Notes: a model not told the origin generated them from the letters alone. A stretch of DNA of 64,000 nucleotides from JAJEFO01 sp965209045 (GCA_965209045.1 CBDBPW010000002.1:186001-250000); one strand, 5' to 3'; positions 42,730 to 52,115 are shown, counted from the first letter of the stretch. A program made the numbers and translations.

Positions 42730-43272
42730 ATGTACATGGCCACAAGCGACGAAGAGCTTGCCCTCGCGGCGGCAGGCGGCGATGCGGCAGCGTTTTCCAA
42801 GCTGCTGGAGCGGCGTTATGACTCGCTCTTTGCGCTGTGCTTTCGCCTCACCGGCAGCCGGGCCGAGGCCGAAGACCTGACACAGGACATCTGCGCCGCG
42901 CTGCCGGCGAAACTGGCCGGATTTCGGGGCGACGCACGGTTTGCCACCTGGCTCTACCGCGTGGCGGTGAACGCCGCTCATGATCGCCGGCGCCGTGCCG
43001 CCGCACAGGCGAAGGCCGCCGCCGGTTGGGGAGAGCGGGAGCTGGATCGCCGCGCGGCCGATGCGGAGGCGGCCGCCAGGTTGAGGTGGCTCAGGCAGGC
43101 GATGCGCGCCCTGCCGAACGATCTGCGCGACACGCTCGCACTGGTGCTGGACGAGCTGACCCATGCCGACGCCGGACAGGTCCTGGGCGTCTCCGAAGGG
43201 ACGGTCAGCTGGCGGGTGGCAGAGGCAAAGAAGATCATTCGCGCGCTGCGCGAGACCGAGGATCGAACATGA
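42730..43272 (+). CDS. ECF-type sigma-70 family RNA polymerase sigma factor
   Basis: This 180-residue protein has sigma region 2 (LLERRYDSLFALCFRLTGSRAEAEDLTQDICAALPAKLAGFRG, FATWLYRVAVNAAHDRRRR) and region 4 (LPNDLRDTLALVLDELTHADAGQVLGVSEGTVSWRVAEAKKIIR). Start choices are ATG at 42730 or 42736; no clear ribosome binding site is seen. The stop overlaps the ATG of the next gene, a membrane vWA protein, so the two products are made together; the vWA protein may act as its anti-sigma or sensor (inference). Confidence 0.9.
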   Translation: MYMATSDEELALAAAGGDAAAFSKLLERRYDSLFALCFRLTGSRAEAEDLTQDICAALPAKLAGFRGDARFATWLYRVAVNAAHDRRRRAAAQAKAAAGWGERELDRRAADAEAAARLRWLRQAMRALPNDLRDTLALVLDELTHADAGQVLGVSEGTVSWRVAEAKKIIRALRETEDRT

Positions 43273-45191
43273 ACAACGATGATCTTGACAGGCTGAAGGA
43301 GGCCATGCGCGCCGCCACGCCCGTGCCGGACGACGCGAACAAGGCCGCCAACCTGGCGTTGGCGCGGAAAAACTTCGAACGGTCCCAAGGATCGACGAAC
43401 GCCCTGCGTCAAACCCCTGACTGCCCGGAAACGGGCCTTGCCAGGGTGCCAAGGATGATGCTGAATCTCCTGTCCAACCGCGTCGCGCTGGCCGCGAGCA
43501 CCGCGATCGTCGCCTTCGGAGCGGTCATCCTTCTGCCCACTGGTGACGCGCCGGATCAACCGACAATTTCCGCTGGCCGCGAGACCGTGGCACACAGGCC
43601 CGCGCTTGATCGTCTGGCGGAGGCTGGCGCGACCGTGGAGGCGCCGCCTTCGGCCAGCCGCGCGTCTGCCGAACGGCACCTCCGCGCGCAGTCGCGGACC
43701 ACCGCGCTTAGGGACGGCGAAGTCCTCGGCGACGCCATGGGTGAGATCGGGTTCGAAAGCCATATCGTCGTGCCTTCGTGGCCGTCGTTGGAGGGCAGCT
43801 CCGAAGAGTTCGCCAATGCCAGCGACAACCCGGTCAAGGCGGTGGCGGAAAGCCCGGTCTCGACCTTCTCGATCGACGTGGACACCGCCTCGTATTCGGT
43901 GGTGCGATCGTCACTGCTGAGTGGCTACCTGCCGCCAGCCGAGGCCGTGCGCGTGGAAGAGATGATCAACTACTTCCCATATGCGCATCCCGCTCCCGAC
44001 AGGGACGCGCCGTTCCGACCCACCGTGTCGGTGGGTCCGACGCCTTGGAACGCGGACACGAAGCTGGTGCAGATCGCGATCCAGGGCGCACTGCCCGAAA
44101 TCGACGACCGCCCGCCGCTGAACCTCGTCCTCCTGATCGACACGTCCGGCTCGATGGACCAGGCCAACAAGCTGCCGCTCCTGAAGCAGTCCGTCCGCCT
44201 GTTGCTGGGGCAGCTGCGGCCTGAAGACGAGGTGGCTATCGTGACCTATGCAGGCAGTGCGGGGCAGGCCCTGGACCCGACGCCGGCGACGGAAAGGAGC
44301 ACCATCCATGCCGCGCTCGACTTGCTGGAGGCGGGCGGGTCCACCGCAGGTCAGGCCGGGCTGCAACAGGCCTACGCCACCGCAAGTGGCATGACGGAGG
44401 ATGGCGAAGTGACCCGCGTGATCCTCGCCACAGACGGCGATTTCAATGTAGGGCTTTCCGACCCCGAGAAGTTGAAGGAATTCGTTGAGCGGCAGGCCGA
44501 GTCTGGCGCCTACCTGTCGGTTCTGGGATTCGGGCGCGGCAACCTGGACGATGCCACGATGCAGGCGTTGGCACAGGACGGCAACGGCACTGCGGCGTAC
44601 ATTGACACTCTTGGCGAGGCGCGAAAGGTACTGGTGGACCAGCTGTCAGGCGCGCTCTTCCCGATTGCCGATGACGTGAAGATCCAGGTGGAGTTCAACC
44701 CTGCGCAGATCTCTGAATACCGCCTGATCGGATACGAGACCCGCGCCCTGAGGCGCGAGGATTTCAACAACGATGCGGTCGATGCCGGCGAGATCGGCGC
44801 GGGTCATTCCGTCACCGCGATCTACGAAGTCACGCCCGTGGGCTCGCCCGCGCGGCTGACCGACCCGCTTCGGTACCAGGCCGATGAGATCGCGAGCACC
44901 TCGGACGAGCTGGGCTTTCTCCGGCTGCGATACAAGGCGCCCGGAACCACGACCAGCCGGCTGATCGAACAGCCGATCAACTCCGATCTGGCGCCCTCAG
45001 CCGAGGCCGGGTTTGCCGCCGCGATCGCCGGCTTCGGGCAGCTCCTGCGCGGCTCGGACTACCTGGGCGATTGGTCTTGGGCCGATGCGATTGCGCTTGC
45101 CAACGCAAACCGGGGCGACGACCTCTACGGCTATCGCGCGGAGGCGGTGCAATTGATGCGACTGGCGCAAGGCCTGGATCATCAGCGCTGA
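43269..45191 (+). CDS. Membrane-anchored von Willebrand factor A protein (YfbK-like)
   Basis: This 640-residue protein has a cytoplasmic N-terminus (about 60 residues, MNNDDLDRLKEAMRAATPVPDD), one transmembrane segment near 71-90 (VALAASTAIVAFGAVILLP), and a large periplasmic part with the YfbK N-terminal domain (VSTFSIDVDTASYSVVR) and a vWA domain whose MIDAS motif is DTSGSM (about 297) with TDGDFNVG following. The short cytoplasmic head before the membrane helix and coupling (ATGA) to a sigma factor suggest a role in holding or sensing for that sigma factor, but YfbK family function is not established. Confidence 0.88.
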   Translation: MNNDDLDRLKEAMRAATPVPDDANKAANLALARKNFERSQGSTNALRQTPDCPETGLARVPRMMLNLLSNRVALAASTAIVAFGAVILLPTGDAPDQPTISAGRETVAHRPALDRLAEAGATVEAPPSASRASAERHLRAQSRTTALRDGEVLGDAMGEIGFESHIVVPSWPSLEGSSEEFANASDNPVKAVAESPVSTFSIDVDTASYSVVRSSLLSGYLPPAEAVRVEEMINYFPYAHPAPDRDAPFRPTVSVGPTPWNADTKLVQIAIQGALPEIDDRPPLNLVLLIDTSGSMDQANKLPLLKQSVRLLLGQLRPEDEVAIVTYAGSAGQALDPTPATERSTIHAALDLLEAGGSTAGQAGLQQAYATASGMTEDGEVTRVILATDGDFNVGLSDPEKLKEFVERQAESGAYLSVLGFGRGNLDDATMQALAQDGNGTAAYIDTLGEARKVLVDQLSGALFPIADDVKIQVEFNPAQISEYRLIGYETRALRREDFNNDAVDAGEIGAGHSVTAIYEVTPVGSPARLTDPLRYQADEIASTSDELGFLRLRYKAPGTTTSRLIEQPINSDLAPSAEAGFAAAIAGFGQLLRGSDYLGDWSWADAIALANANRGDDLYGYRAEAVQLMRLAQGLDHQR

Positions 45192-45651
45192 CGGGACGAG
45201 CGCGGACTGCGCAGGGGCCGCGCTCAATCGTGAAACCGGCCCGGTTTCGCGGGTCGGCACAAGTGTCCAGGAACTTCTGCGCAAACAAGCGGGCTTTGGG
45301 CGCCAGGCTTCTGAACCCGTCCCGGATCACCAGATCGGGAATGACTGACTCGACATGGTCAGGCAGAGGGCTGGCAATGGATCTGGACGCTTGTGCGACA
45401 TCATCCTGAATCTCCTTCGGCACGGCCTTGATTTCGTCGCCATGCCCCGCCTCGACGGCGGCCGCGATGTCGAACACGTCGCGAGGCTGGATGCCGGACC
45501 CCCGATACACGATCTTCTTGGCAATGGTTTCCGGAACGGTTTCCAGGAGGACGTCTTGTCCGAGGAGATTCCGCTTCCTGGCAAAATCGTCCGTCACGTG
45601 ACCCGCGACGATGAAGTCGATCCCGCCGGTGCCGTCGAAGGAGACTTTCAC
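45192..45651 (-). pseudogene. Relic of an AbiEii/DUF1814-like nucleotidyltransferase (C-terminal part)
   Basis: A frame beginning with GTG at 45651 (overlapping the DUF3726-type stop) encodes GTGGIDFIVAGHVTDDFARK, LETVPETIAKKIVYRGSGIQPRDVFDIAAAVE, a pattern of the C-terminal half of AbiEii-type or DUF1814 nucleotidyltransferases. The N-terminal catalytic GSxxxDxD part is absent, and the frame runs on past the expected end into the antisense of the vWA gene, to 44977. I read it as a truncated relic. It could be a functional small protein coupled to its neighbour, but the run-on C-terminus argues against that. Confidence 0.5.
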
Positions 45652-46280
45652 TCGTCGTCAATCCCGTCCGCGCCGCCGGCACCGAATCTCCGGGACGCCT
45701 CGGAAGCCGGCGCGTGGACTCTGCGCGCGAACTCCCCAAGCCGGCCCCATGCAGAAGGATCGGGAAATGCACGGCTCGCGACGGGACGGGTTTCCGGCAT
45801 TTCTCCACTGACCGCGACCGTCACGCCATCAAGGTCCGGGGCTGGATCACCATGCAGGGCGAGCGCCTCCCCGTCGGTGAATGCGCAGCCGCCGGGCCAG
45901 GTCACCTGCAGGTTTACGCCGATCATTGCGGCCGCCCAGCCCGCGAACGGCAGGAACAGGACCGGCGACGCGATTTGACCGAACTCATGCGTGCGCTGCC
46001 GCAGCTGACATGCATGGTCCGACAGGGCCGCACCGGCCATCAAGGGACAGAGGATACCGCCGGGCGCCGACCAGACCTCTCCTGGTTCGGGCGACCAGTC
46101 GTCGAGATTCGAGCCGTCGGTCCGTTCCAGCAGCGACGCCAGGGCCAGGCAACCATCGCGGCCGCGCCCCGCCAGCCATCGCATGGCGGCAGCGGCTTCC
46201 TCCGCAATGCCCCAAGGATACCCGGCGCCGCGCGCCGCCTTCCATGCGATGGTTTCAACTTCGTTCAGGGACCGGCTCAC
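45648..46280 (-). CDS. DUF3726-type conserved protein
   Basis: This 210-residue protein opens MSRSLNEVETIAWKAARGAGYPWG, followed by AEEAAAAMRWLAGRG, which matches my memory of DUF3726 proteins of alphaproteobacteria. Its function is unknown. The GTG start at 46280 overlaps the stop of the upstream gene by GTGA, and its own stop overlaps the following frame in the same way. It is the third gene of a coupled series with a dipeptidase-like gene and a large unknown gene. Confidence 0.72.
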   Translation of the reverse strand: MSRSLNEVETIAWKAARGAGYPWGIAEEAAAAMRWLAGRGRDGCLALASLLERTDGSNLDDWSPEPGEVWSAPGGILCPLMAGAALSDHACQLRQRTHEFGQIASPVLFLPFAGWAAAMIGVNLQVTWPGGCAFTDGEALALHGDPAPDLDGVTVAVSGEMPETRPVASRAFPDPSAWGRLGEFARRVHAPASEASRRFGAGGADGIDDE

Positions 46281-47962
46281 GCGACCAGCTCCGGATAGAC
46301 CCAGTCCTCGCAATTCCCGGAATCGAGGTCGCCGGGATATGGTGCCCCGGCATACATCCGGATGCGCACCCAGCGGTCCGACTTGGGGTCGAAATGCGTG
46401 GCCCCGAAGAAGCTCAGCTTGGCCCGCATCATGTCGATCGGCAGCATCGAGGCGCCGATCGTGTTGTCATGTATCTCGGCATAGGGGGCGTTACGGCAAA
46501 CCTGCGCACGGCGAATGACATGACGGTGCTCGGGGTGCTTCAGCAGGAAAGCAGCAACCGATTCGCTGGCTGGCCATCTTTTGAGATCGGCGTAGGCGCG
46601 TGCCGCGTCGCGGCCCGGGGAAAGCGGCTGCTCGAATTCCGCGATGTCTTCCTGGTGGCGCTCGCCGAGACGGGGTTCAAGCTTCTCTTCCGAGATGTAC
46701 CATGCACGCGCCGTTTCCTCGGGCATCCTCCAGTCGATGCCCAGCGCCCAACCATAGTGCTCCCGAAACAGCCCGCCTGTCTCCGCCAGCGACATCGAAC
46801 CGTCGATGCGGAAGTCTCCGTCATCCGGATCCGCCATCCCGTCCGAAAGATCGTCCACCAGTCTCCCGTACGGTTCGAGAATCAGCGAGGCCAGGCACTC
46901 CTGCCCTTCCTCGTCCAGGTTCGCTTCGGACCACTCTACAAGACGGTCCCACGGACAGGTCTCCCTGGCCAGGCCGCTTTCCGTCCGGGCCTTTATCAAC
47001 TGCAGGTCCAGTTGCAGCCTCTTCACCCTTGCCCGCTGATCCGGATGCCCGGAGCGCCAGTCGTGAACGAGGACCATGCTGCGCTGCAGCCGGTCGAGAA
47101 ACAGCGCCAGTTCCGTCTCCGTTGACGTCGGGACCGATCGAACGCGCCGGATCGCCTCTTCGCGTGCCGCAATCCAGTTATTGAAGAGCGTCGCGTGATT
47201 GACGATGAAGGGTGCCATTCCAAGCCCCGTCGCGTTGCCGATGCCGAGCTTCCTCGCCGTGTTCCGGTCCAGCGCGACCGCCCTTTTGCCGCCTCTGCTG
47301 CGCGCCATGTGTTCGACAAGATCGAGCACGAAGGCCCGGATCAGGTAGACCAGCAGCATCTCCGCCTGAAAGGGCGCGGCGAACTCTGGCCGGTTCCTGA
47401 TGTCGGCGTAGTCCACGGCACCGAACTTGCCCGAACCGTATACCGCCGTCGTCCGCATCAAGTATCCGACGGCATCCAGCTGCCCGGCGTCCGGCTGCGT
47501 TCCCGCTGCCAGAGCTGCCACCACCTGCTTCCAGAGCCGCGACGACCGGTTGGCCCGCGACACGACCAGTTCGCGCTCGCTGTACCGGCCGGCCTCCTGG
47601 AGGGGCACGTTCGTCGCAAGACGCTCGACGTCTGCCTTGTCCGGCACGCCGTCAATGAGCGCGAACGTCGCGTCCCAGGCTTCCGCGATCACCCGGTCTG
47701 ATCGCATCCCGTCCGGCAGGTCATGGCCAAAAGCCAACATGGAATAGGTGCGCTCCGGGCAGTTCACCCTGTAGATCGCGCGACCAGTCCCCGTTTCGTC
47801 CATGTCGAAGGCGGTCCGCGCGAAGGTCCAGTTCTCGCGGGCCATGCGGCGCGTCAGGACCCTCATGAAGCTCAATCGGCTTTGGTGCATGGAGCCGAGG
47901 CGTGCCAGCCTCATGACGCGAGACGGATCGCGGAGCGATGCCTGTCGGTCGCTCATGGTCAC
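46277..47962 (-). CDS. Large conserved-looking protein of unknown function
   Basis: This protein of 561 residues (559 if the ATG at 47956 is used) has no signal peptide or membrane segment that I can see. It is rich in Arg, Asp and Trp, with a helical middle part (LFLDRLQRSMVLVHDWRSGHPDQRARVKRLQLDLQ) and a C-terminal region NTIGASMLPIDMMRAKLSFFGATHFDPKSDRWVRIRMYAGAPYPGDL. I cannot assign a family. Coding is not in doubt: good codon use, full length, and GTGA overlaps with genes on both sides. Its coupling to an M19-like dipeptidase and a DUF3726-type protein suggests a shared pathway. Confidence 0.8.
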   Translation of the reverse strand: MTMSDRQASLRDPSRVMRLARLGSMHQSRLSFMRVLTRRMARENWTFARTAFDMDETGTGRAIYRVNCPERTYSMLAFGHDLPDGMRSDRVIAEAWDATFALIDGVPDKADVERLATNVPLQEAGRYSERELVVSRANRSSRLWKQVVAALAAGTQPDAGQLDAVGYLMRTTAVYGSGKFGAVDYADIRNRPEFAAPFQAEMLLVYLIRAFVLDLVEHMARSRGGKRAVALDRNTARKLGIGNATGLGMAPFIVNHATLFNNWIAAREEAIRRVRSVPTSTETELALFLDRLQRSMVLVHDWRSGHPDQRARVKRLQLDLQLIKARTESGLARETCPWDRLVEWSEANLDEEGQECLASLILEPYGRLVDDLSDGMADPDDGDFRIDGSMSLAETGGLFREHYGWALGIDWRMPEETARAWYISEEKLEPRLGERHQEDIAEFEQPLSPGRDAARAYADLKRWPASESVAAFLLKHPEHRHVIRRAQVCRNAPYAEIHDNTIGASMLPIDMMRAKLSFFGATHFDPKSDRWVRIRMYAGAPYPGDLDSGNCEDWVYPELVA

Positions 47963-48930
47963 ATTGGCCTGAAATTCTCGGCGAAGAACCTGTACCAGTT
48001 CCCGCCCATGATGGCCTTGATCTCGGAATCGTTCATGCCAACCGACCGCAATCCGGTCTCGATGTTCGCGAAGTCCCGATTGTCCCGGAACCAGTCAGGC
48101 ATTGGCGGGAACCCGGGCGCGTCTGCCGATCCCTCTCCGTGATCGATCTCCTTCGTCCAGCGCCCCGTCCGCATCCATTCGACCACGCTGTCCGGCTGAT
48201 CCTGGCAGAGATCCGAGCCAATGCCGAAATGCGCCGTGCCAAAGGCGTCGGCCGTTCGCGCGATCATCTCGCAAAAGCTCTCGATGGTGCATTTGGACTT
48301 GCCCTTGAGGTGATGCGGGTAGAGCGAAAACCCCAGCATCCCGCCGCTTTCGGTGACGGCCCGAATCACGTCTGCCTTCTTGTTGCGCAACGCCGGCGCC
48401 CATTCATGAGGATTTGCGTGAGTGATCGTGATCGGGCGCTCAGAGATCCCTGCGGCCTCGATCGTCGAGCGATCCGCCGAATGGCTCATGTCCACTACAA
48501 GGCCGACACGGTTCATCTCCCGGATGACCTGCCGGCCCATGCGCGTGATGCCGCCGTCTTCCTCCTCGTAGCAACCCGTCGCCAGGAGCGACTGGTTGTT
48601 GTAGCTCAATTGCATGAACCGCACGCCGAGTGCGTGGAATATCTCGACAAGGCCAATATCGTCCCCAATGGGGCTCGGATTCTGGAATCCGAAGAAGATT
48701 GCCGTGCGCCCTGTTTCCCGGGCGCGCTCCACATCGTCCGCCGTCAGCCCCTTCGTGATCAAGTCGGGAAAGGCCTCGAACCAGCGGTTCCAGCGTTCGA
48801 GGTTCAGCACCGTCTCGCGGAAGGATTCATGGTAGGCAACGGTCACGTGGACGGCGTCAAGCCCGCCTTCGCGCATCTGGCGGAAGACCTTCTCCGACCA
48901 GTTTGCGTATTGTAGCCCGTCTATCCGCAC
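47959..48930 (-). CDS. M19-like (renal dipeptidase family) protein with altered metal site
   Basis: This 323-residue protein resembles membrane dipeptidases: the central ITITHANPHEW histidine region, GGMLGFSLYP, and FGIGSDLCQD are family segments. The N-terminal HxD zinc motif is not seen; the corresponding start reads RIDGLQYANWSEKVF. It lacks a signal peptide, so it is cytoplasmic. It probably hydrolyses a dipeptide-like or lactam-like bond or has diverged. GTG at 48930 is preceded by GGAGG. It leads the coupled trio. Confidence 0.82.
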   Translation of the reverse strand: MRIDGLQYANWSEKVFRQMREGGLDAVHVTVAYHESFRETVLNLERWNRWFEAFPDLITKGLTADDVERARETGRTAIFFGFQNPSPIGDDIGLVEIFHALGVRFMQLSYNNQSLLATGCYEEEDGGITRMGRQVIREMNRVGLVVDMSHSADRSTIEAAGISERPITITHANPHEWAPALRNKKADVIRAVTESGGMLGFSLYPHHLKGKSKCTIESFCEMIARTADAFGTAHFGIGSDLCQDQPDSVVEWMRTGRWTKEIDHGEGSADAPGFPPMPDWFRDNRDFANIETGLRSVGMNDSEIKAIMGGNWYRFFAENFRPM

Positions 48931-49265
48931 CAAACACCCGCCTCCACTTTGCCACGAGGCCAACCGGCAGCTTTCGTGCGGACCCGACCATCCATCGTCC
49001 CGACCGTCAAGCCTCCCAAGGTGCCGACTTCAGGAACCGGCCAGTCTTCGGCCGCGTTGGCGTCGCGATGGCTCGCCGCCTGATTGCGGGAGGGTGAACC
49101 TGGACCGCACGAGTCCTGTCAGCGCCGGAAGGCCGTCACCGCGGCGCCTTGCGGCTGCCGTTGATCCTGATCATCCTTGGCCTGCGTCGAACTCAACGTG
49201 GAAGCCTACCCGCAGGCGAACCTGGTTCTTGCCGCTTCAACCCATCGCCAATCCGCATCGCAGGC
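48931..49265. other. Intergenic region upstream of the dipeptidase-like gene
   Basis: About 335 bases without a recognisable gene between the dipeptidase-like start and the ygfZ stop. It probably contains the promoter of the dipeptidase-like operon. Confidence 0.4.
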
Positions 49266-50009
49266 TCATCCGTCCTCGCGAAGCCGTACGGCTGCATCCC
49301 CGGCCCGCATGCCTTCGTCGACCCTGTCCAGGCGCAGATAGGCCAGTCCCAGGCCGCCGCTCTGCGAATGGAGCGCACCCGCGACCTGCCCCTTGCCGTT
49401 CAGGACTTCGGTGCCGACCGGTGCTTCGCCGGAGACTTGGACCCGCTTCAGCCCCTTGCGAAGCCTCGCCTTGTGCTTCATCCGTGCAGTGACCTCCTGG
49501 CCCACGTAGCAGCCCTTCTTGAAGTCAACGCCGTTCAGCCGCTCGAAGCATGCTTCAAGGGGATAGGTGTGGTTTGGAAGCAACTCGATGCCGCTCTCCG
49601 GCACTCCGGCGGCGACTCGAAGCGCCTCCCAATCCGCCGCTTCGCCCGCTCGACCGTCATAGGCCCGCCAGCCCAGCGCAGGATCTCGCGGGTCGGGAAA
49701 CGCGCCCTCCGGCGCATTGCCGAGGCCTCGTGCAACGATGATGTCCGTTTCCTTGATCGTAACCTCCGCCCGCAACCTGTACATCTGGAGGCGCTGCATC
49801 AGCCCCTTCGCAAGCCCCTCCGCCACATCGAGGAGAATCGTGTCGCCGTCGGTGACAAGGAAGAAATCCGCGAGGTACTTTCCCTGCGGCGTGAGGAGAG
49901 CAGCCCAGACCAGCCCGTCCTTCAGGCGGGCCACGTCGTTGGTGACGAGGTTCTGGAGATAGGCTTCCCGATCAGCCCCGGCAATCCGAAAGACCTTGCG
50001 TCCGCTCAT
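49266..50009 (-). CDS. ygfZ: Folate-binding protein YgfZ (iron-sulfur cluster maintenance)
   Basis: This 247-residue GcvT-like protein has the signature KGCYVGQEVTARMKHK (K-G-C-Y-x-G-Q-E) with the conserved cysteine needed for function, and the N-terminal FRIAGADREAYLQNLVTND. YgfZ uses tetrahydrofolate in repair or assembly of [4Fe-4S] enzymes such as MiaB. The ATG at 50009 follows AGGAGG by six bases; a longer open frame upstream is antisense to the divergent glycosyltransferase. Confidence 0.93.
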   Translation of the reverse strand: MSGRKVFRIAGADREAYLQNLVTNDVARLKDGLVWAALLTPQGKYLADFFLVTDGDTILLDVAEGLAKGLMQRLQMYRLRAEVTIKETDIIVARGLGNAPEGAFPDPRDPALGWRAYDGRAGEAADWEALRVAAGVPESGIELLPNHTYPLEACFERLNGVDFKKGCYVGQEVTARMKHKARLRKGLKRVQVSGEAPVGTEVLNGKGQVAGALHSQSGGLGLAYLRLDRVDEGMRAGDAAVRLREDG

Positions 50010-50066
50010 TCTGGCCTCCTGCGGGTTTCCGGGCCAATATAGGGACTTGCCAGCCAGATTGCATCC

Positions 50067-50765
50067 ATGCCCGCACCCATTGCCGTCATCATCCCTACGC
50101 TCAACGTGGCCCATGCCCTGCCGGCCACGACCGAGGCGCTTCTTGGCGGACTGACGGACGGGCTGGTCGCCGAGCTTGTCCTTTCCGACGGTGGTTCGAA
50201 GGACGGCATCGCCGACGTTGCGCGGGAACTTGGAGCGACTCTCGTGACTGGCCCAAGAGGACGCGGGGGGCAGATCGCACGAGGAATCGCGGCTGCACGG
50301 GCTCCATGGTTGCTGATCCTTCACGCCGACACGCATCTCAAGCATGACTGGGCCCAGGCCGCAGGCCGGCACATGGAAAGACATCCGCACATGGCGGGCT
50401 GGTTCCGACTCGGGTTCCGGGCGAACGGCTTCGCGCCACGACTGGTCGCGGGGGGTGCGAATCTTCGCTCACGCCTCCTTGGGCTGCCCTTTGGCGACCA
50501 GGGGCTGCTTGTCGCACGGGCAACACTTGAGGAAGTCGGTGGAGTGCCGGACATTCCGTTGATGGAGGACGTGGCCCTCGCCCGCCGGCTCAAGGGGCGC
50601 CTTCGCCCTATCAGCTCGTTCGCGCTCACGTCGGCCGAGCGTTACGAGACCGAAGGATGGATGAAACGAAGCATCGGCAATCTCGGCATGCTGATGCGCT
50701 ATCGTCTCGGCGCATCTCCCGAAGACCTGGCCGCCCGTTACGAAAGGCAGGACCAGCGCCAGTGA
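50067..50765 (+). CDS. GT2 family glycosyltransferase (TIGR04283-like)
   Basis: This 232-residue protein has the GT-A fold start IAVIIPTLNVAHALPATTEAL, LVLSDGGSKDGIADVA, and the metal-binding LILHADTHLK. It has no transmembrane helix. It resembles the small TIGR04283 glycosyltransferases of unknown or arsenosugar-related role. It diverges from ygfZ and converges on glmM with only six bases between their stops. Confidence 0.87.
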   Translation: MPAPIAVIIPTLNVAHALPATTEALLGGLTDGLVAELVLSDGGSKDGIADVARELGATLVTGPRGRGGQIARGIAAARAPWLLILHADTHLKHDWAQAAGRHMERHPHMAGWFRLGFRANGFAPRLVAGGANLRSRLLGLPFGDQGLLVARATLEEVGGVPDIPLMEDVALARRLKGRLRPISSFALTSAERYETEGWMKRSIGNLGMLMRYRLGASPEDLAARYERQDQRQ

Positions 50766-50771
50766 GACGGA

Positions 50772-52115
50772 TCAGGCTGCAGCTTCGACATCAGCCACGA
50801 GTCCGTCCACGACCTCCTTCAAAAGGGCTTCGTCCTCGCATTCCGCCATCACCCGGATCAAGGGCTCGGTCCCCGAACGGCGGATCAGGAGACGACCGGT
50901 TCCTGCCAGTCGTTTCTCGGCTTCCACGATCGCGCCCTTCACGGCGGCTGATTCGAGAGGCTGCGCGCCCTCTGAGCATCGAATGTTCCTGAGGACTTGC
51001 GGCACGGGCTCGAACATGTGGCGAAGTTCGCTTGCCGATCGTCCGGTGCGTTGCATCTCGGCCAGGAAATGGACTCCCGCGAGCAGGCCGTCGCCGGTCG
51101 TCGCATGGTCCGTCATGACGATATGCCCCGACTGTTCGCCGCCGAGATTGTACCCGCCGGCGCGCATGGCCTCGACCACGTAACGGTCGCCGACGGACGT
51201 GCGCAGAAGAGAGACCCCCCGACCCTCCAGGAACCGCTCCAGTCCGAGATTCGACATCACTGTCGTCACCAGCGTGTTGCCCTGAAGTCGGCCCTCATCG
51301 GCCCAGCTCGCCGCGAACAACGCCATGATCTGATCGCCATCGGCCACCTCGCCCGTCTCGTCGATGACCATCACGCGGTCCGCGTCGCCGTCCAGGCAAA
51401 TCGCGACATCGGCTCCGCTGGCCGCTACGGCTTCTGCCGCCGTGGCGGTGCACGTCGCTCCGCACTTCTCGTTGATGTTCTTGCCGTCGGGCGACGTGCC
51501 GACTTCCGTGACTTCTGCGCCCAGCTTGCCGAGCAGTTCGGGCGCGGCACGATAGGCGGCCCCGTTCGCGCAATCGATCACGACCTTGATGCCGGAAAGC
51601 CCAAGGTCGCCCGGAAGGGTGGATTGCAGATTCTCGACATAGCTGGAAAGCCCGCCTTCCACACGCTGGGCGCGACCGATGCCGACAGGATCGGCCAGCT
51701 TGACGTCGCCCGCCATGATTGTCTCGATTGCGGCCTCCGCTTCGTCCGAAAGCTTGAAGCCGTCGGGGCCGAAGAACTTCACGCCGTTGTCTTCATGAGG
51801 ATTGTGGCTTGCCGAAATCATCACGCCGGCGTCGGCCCCCATGGACCGCACAAGCAGGCCGACGGCGGGCGTCGGCACCGGACCAAGCAGAAGCACGTTC
51901 ATGCCGGTTGACGTGAAACCTGCCGTCAAGGCACTCTCGAACATGTAGCCGGAGAGCCTCGTGTCCTTGCCGATGATGACATGGTGCGTGGTGGAACCGT
52001 CCCTGAGAAAATGACGTCCTGCGGCAGCGCCGAGACGCAGAACGGATTCCGCAGTCATGGGATGGGTGTTGACGCGCCCCCGCGCGCCATCAGTACCGAA
52101 TAGCTTGCGTGTCAT
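50772..52115 (-). CDS. glmM: Phosphoglucosamine mutase
   Basis: This 447-residue enzyme interconverts glucosamine 6- and 1-phosphate in UDP-GlcNAc synthesis. It starts RKLFGTDGARGRVN and has the phosphoserine loop MISASHNPHEDNGVKFFG (Ser103 by comparison with Ser102 of E. coli), the magnesium site DGDADR and the C-terminal phosphate loop IRRSGTEPLIRVM. Intact. Confidence 0.97.
   Translation of the reverse strand: MTRKLFGTDGARGRVNTHPMTAESVLRLGAAAGRHFLRDGSTTHHVIIGKDTRLSGYMFESALTAGFTSTGMNVLLLGPVPTPAVGLLVRSMGADAGVMISASHNPHEDNGVKFFGPDGFKLSDEAEAAIETIMAGDVKLADPVGIGRAQRVEGGLSSYVENLQSTLPGDLGLSGIKVVIDCANGAAYRAAPELLGKLGAEVTEVGTSPDGKNINEKCGATCTATAAEAVAASGADVAICLDGDADRVMVIDETGEVADGDQIMALFAASWADEGRLQGNTLVTTVMSNLGLERFLEGRGVSLLRTSVGDRYVVEAMRAGGYNLGGEQSGHIVMTDHATTGDGLLAGVHFLAEMQRTGRSASELRHMFEPVPQVLRNIRCSEGAQPLESAAVKGAIVEAEKRLAGTGRLLIRRSGTEPLIRVMAECEDEALLKEVVDGLVADVEAAA

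Noticed and set aside
49094..50042. Open frames antisense to ygfZ and into its upstream gap
   Set aside because: They lack family features, and YgfZ on the other strand contains the KGCYVGQE signature.
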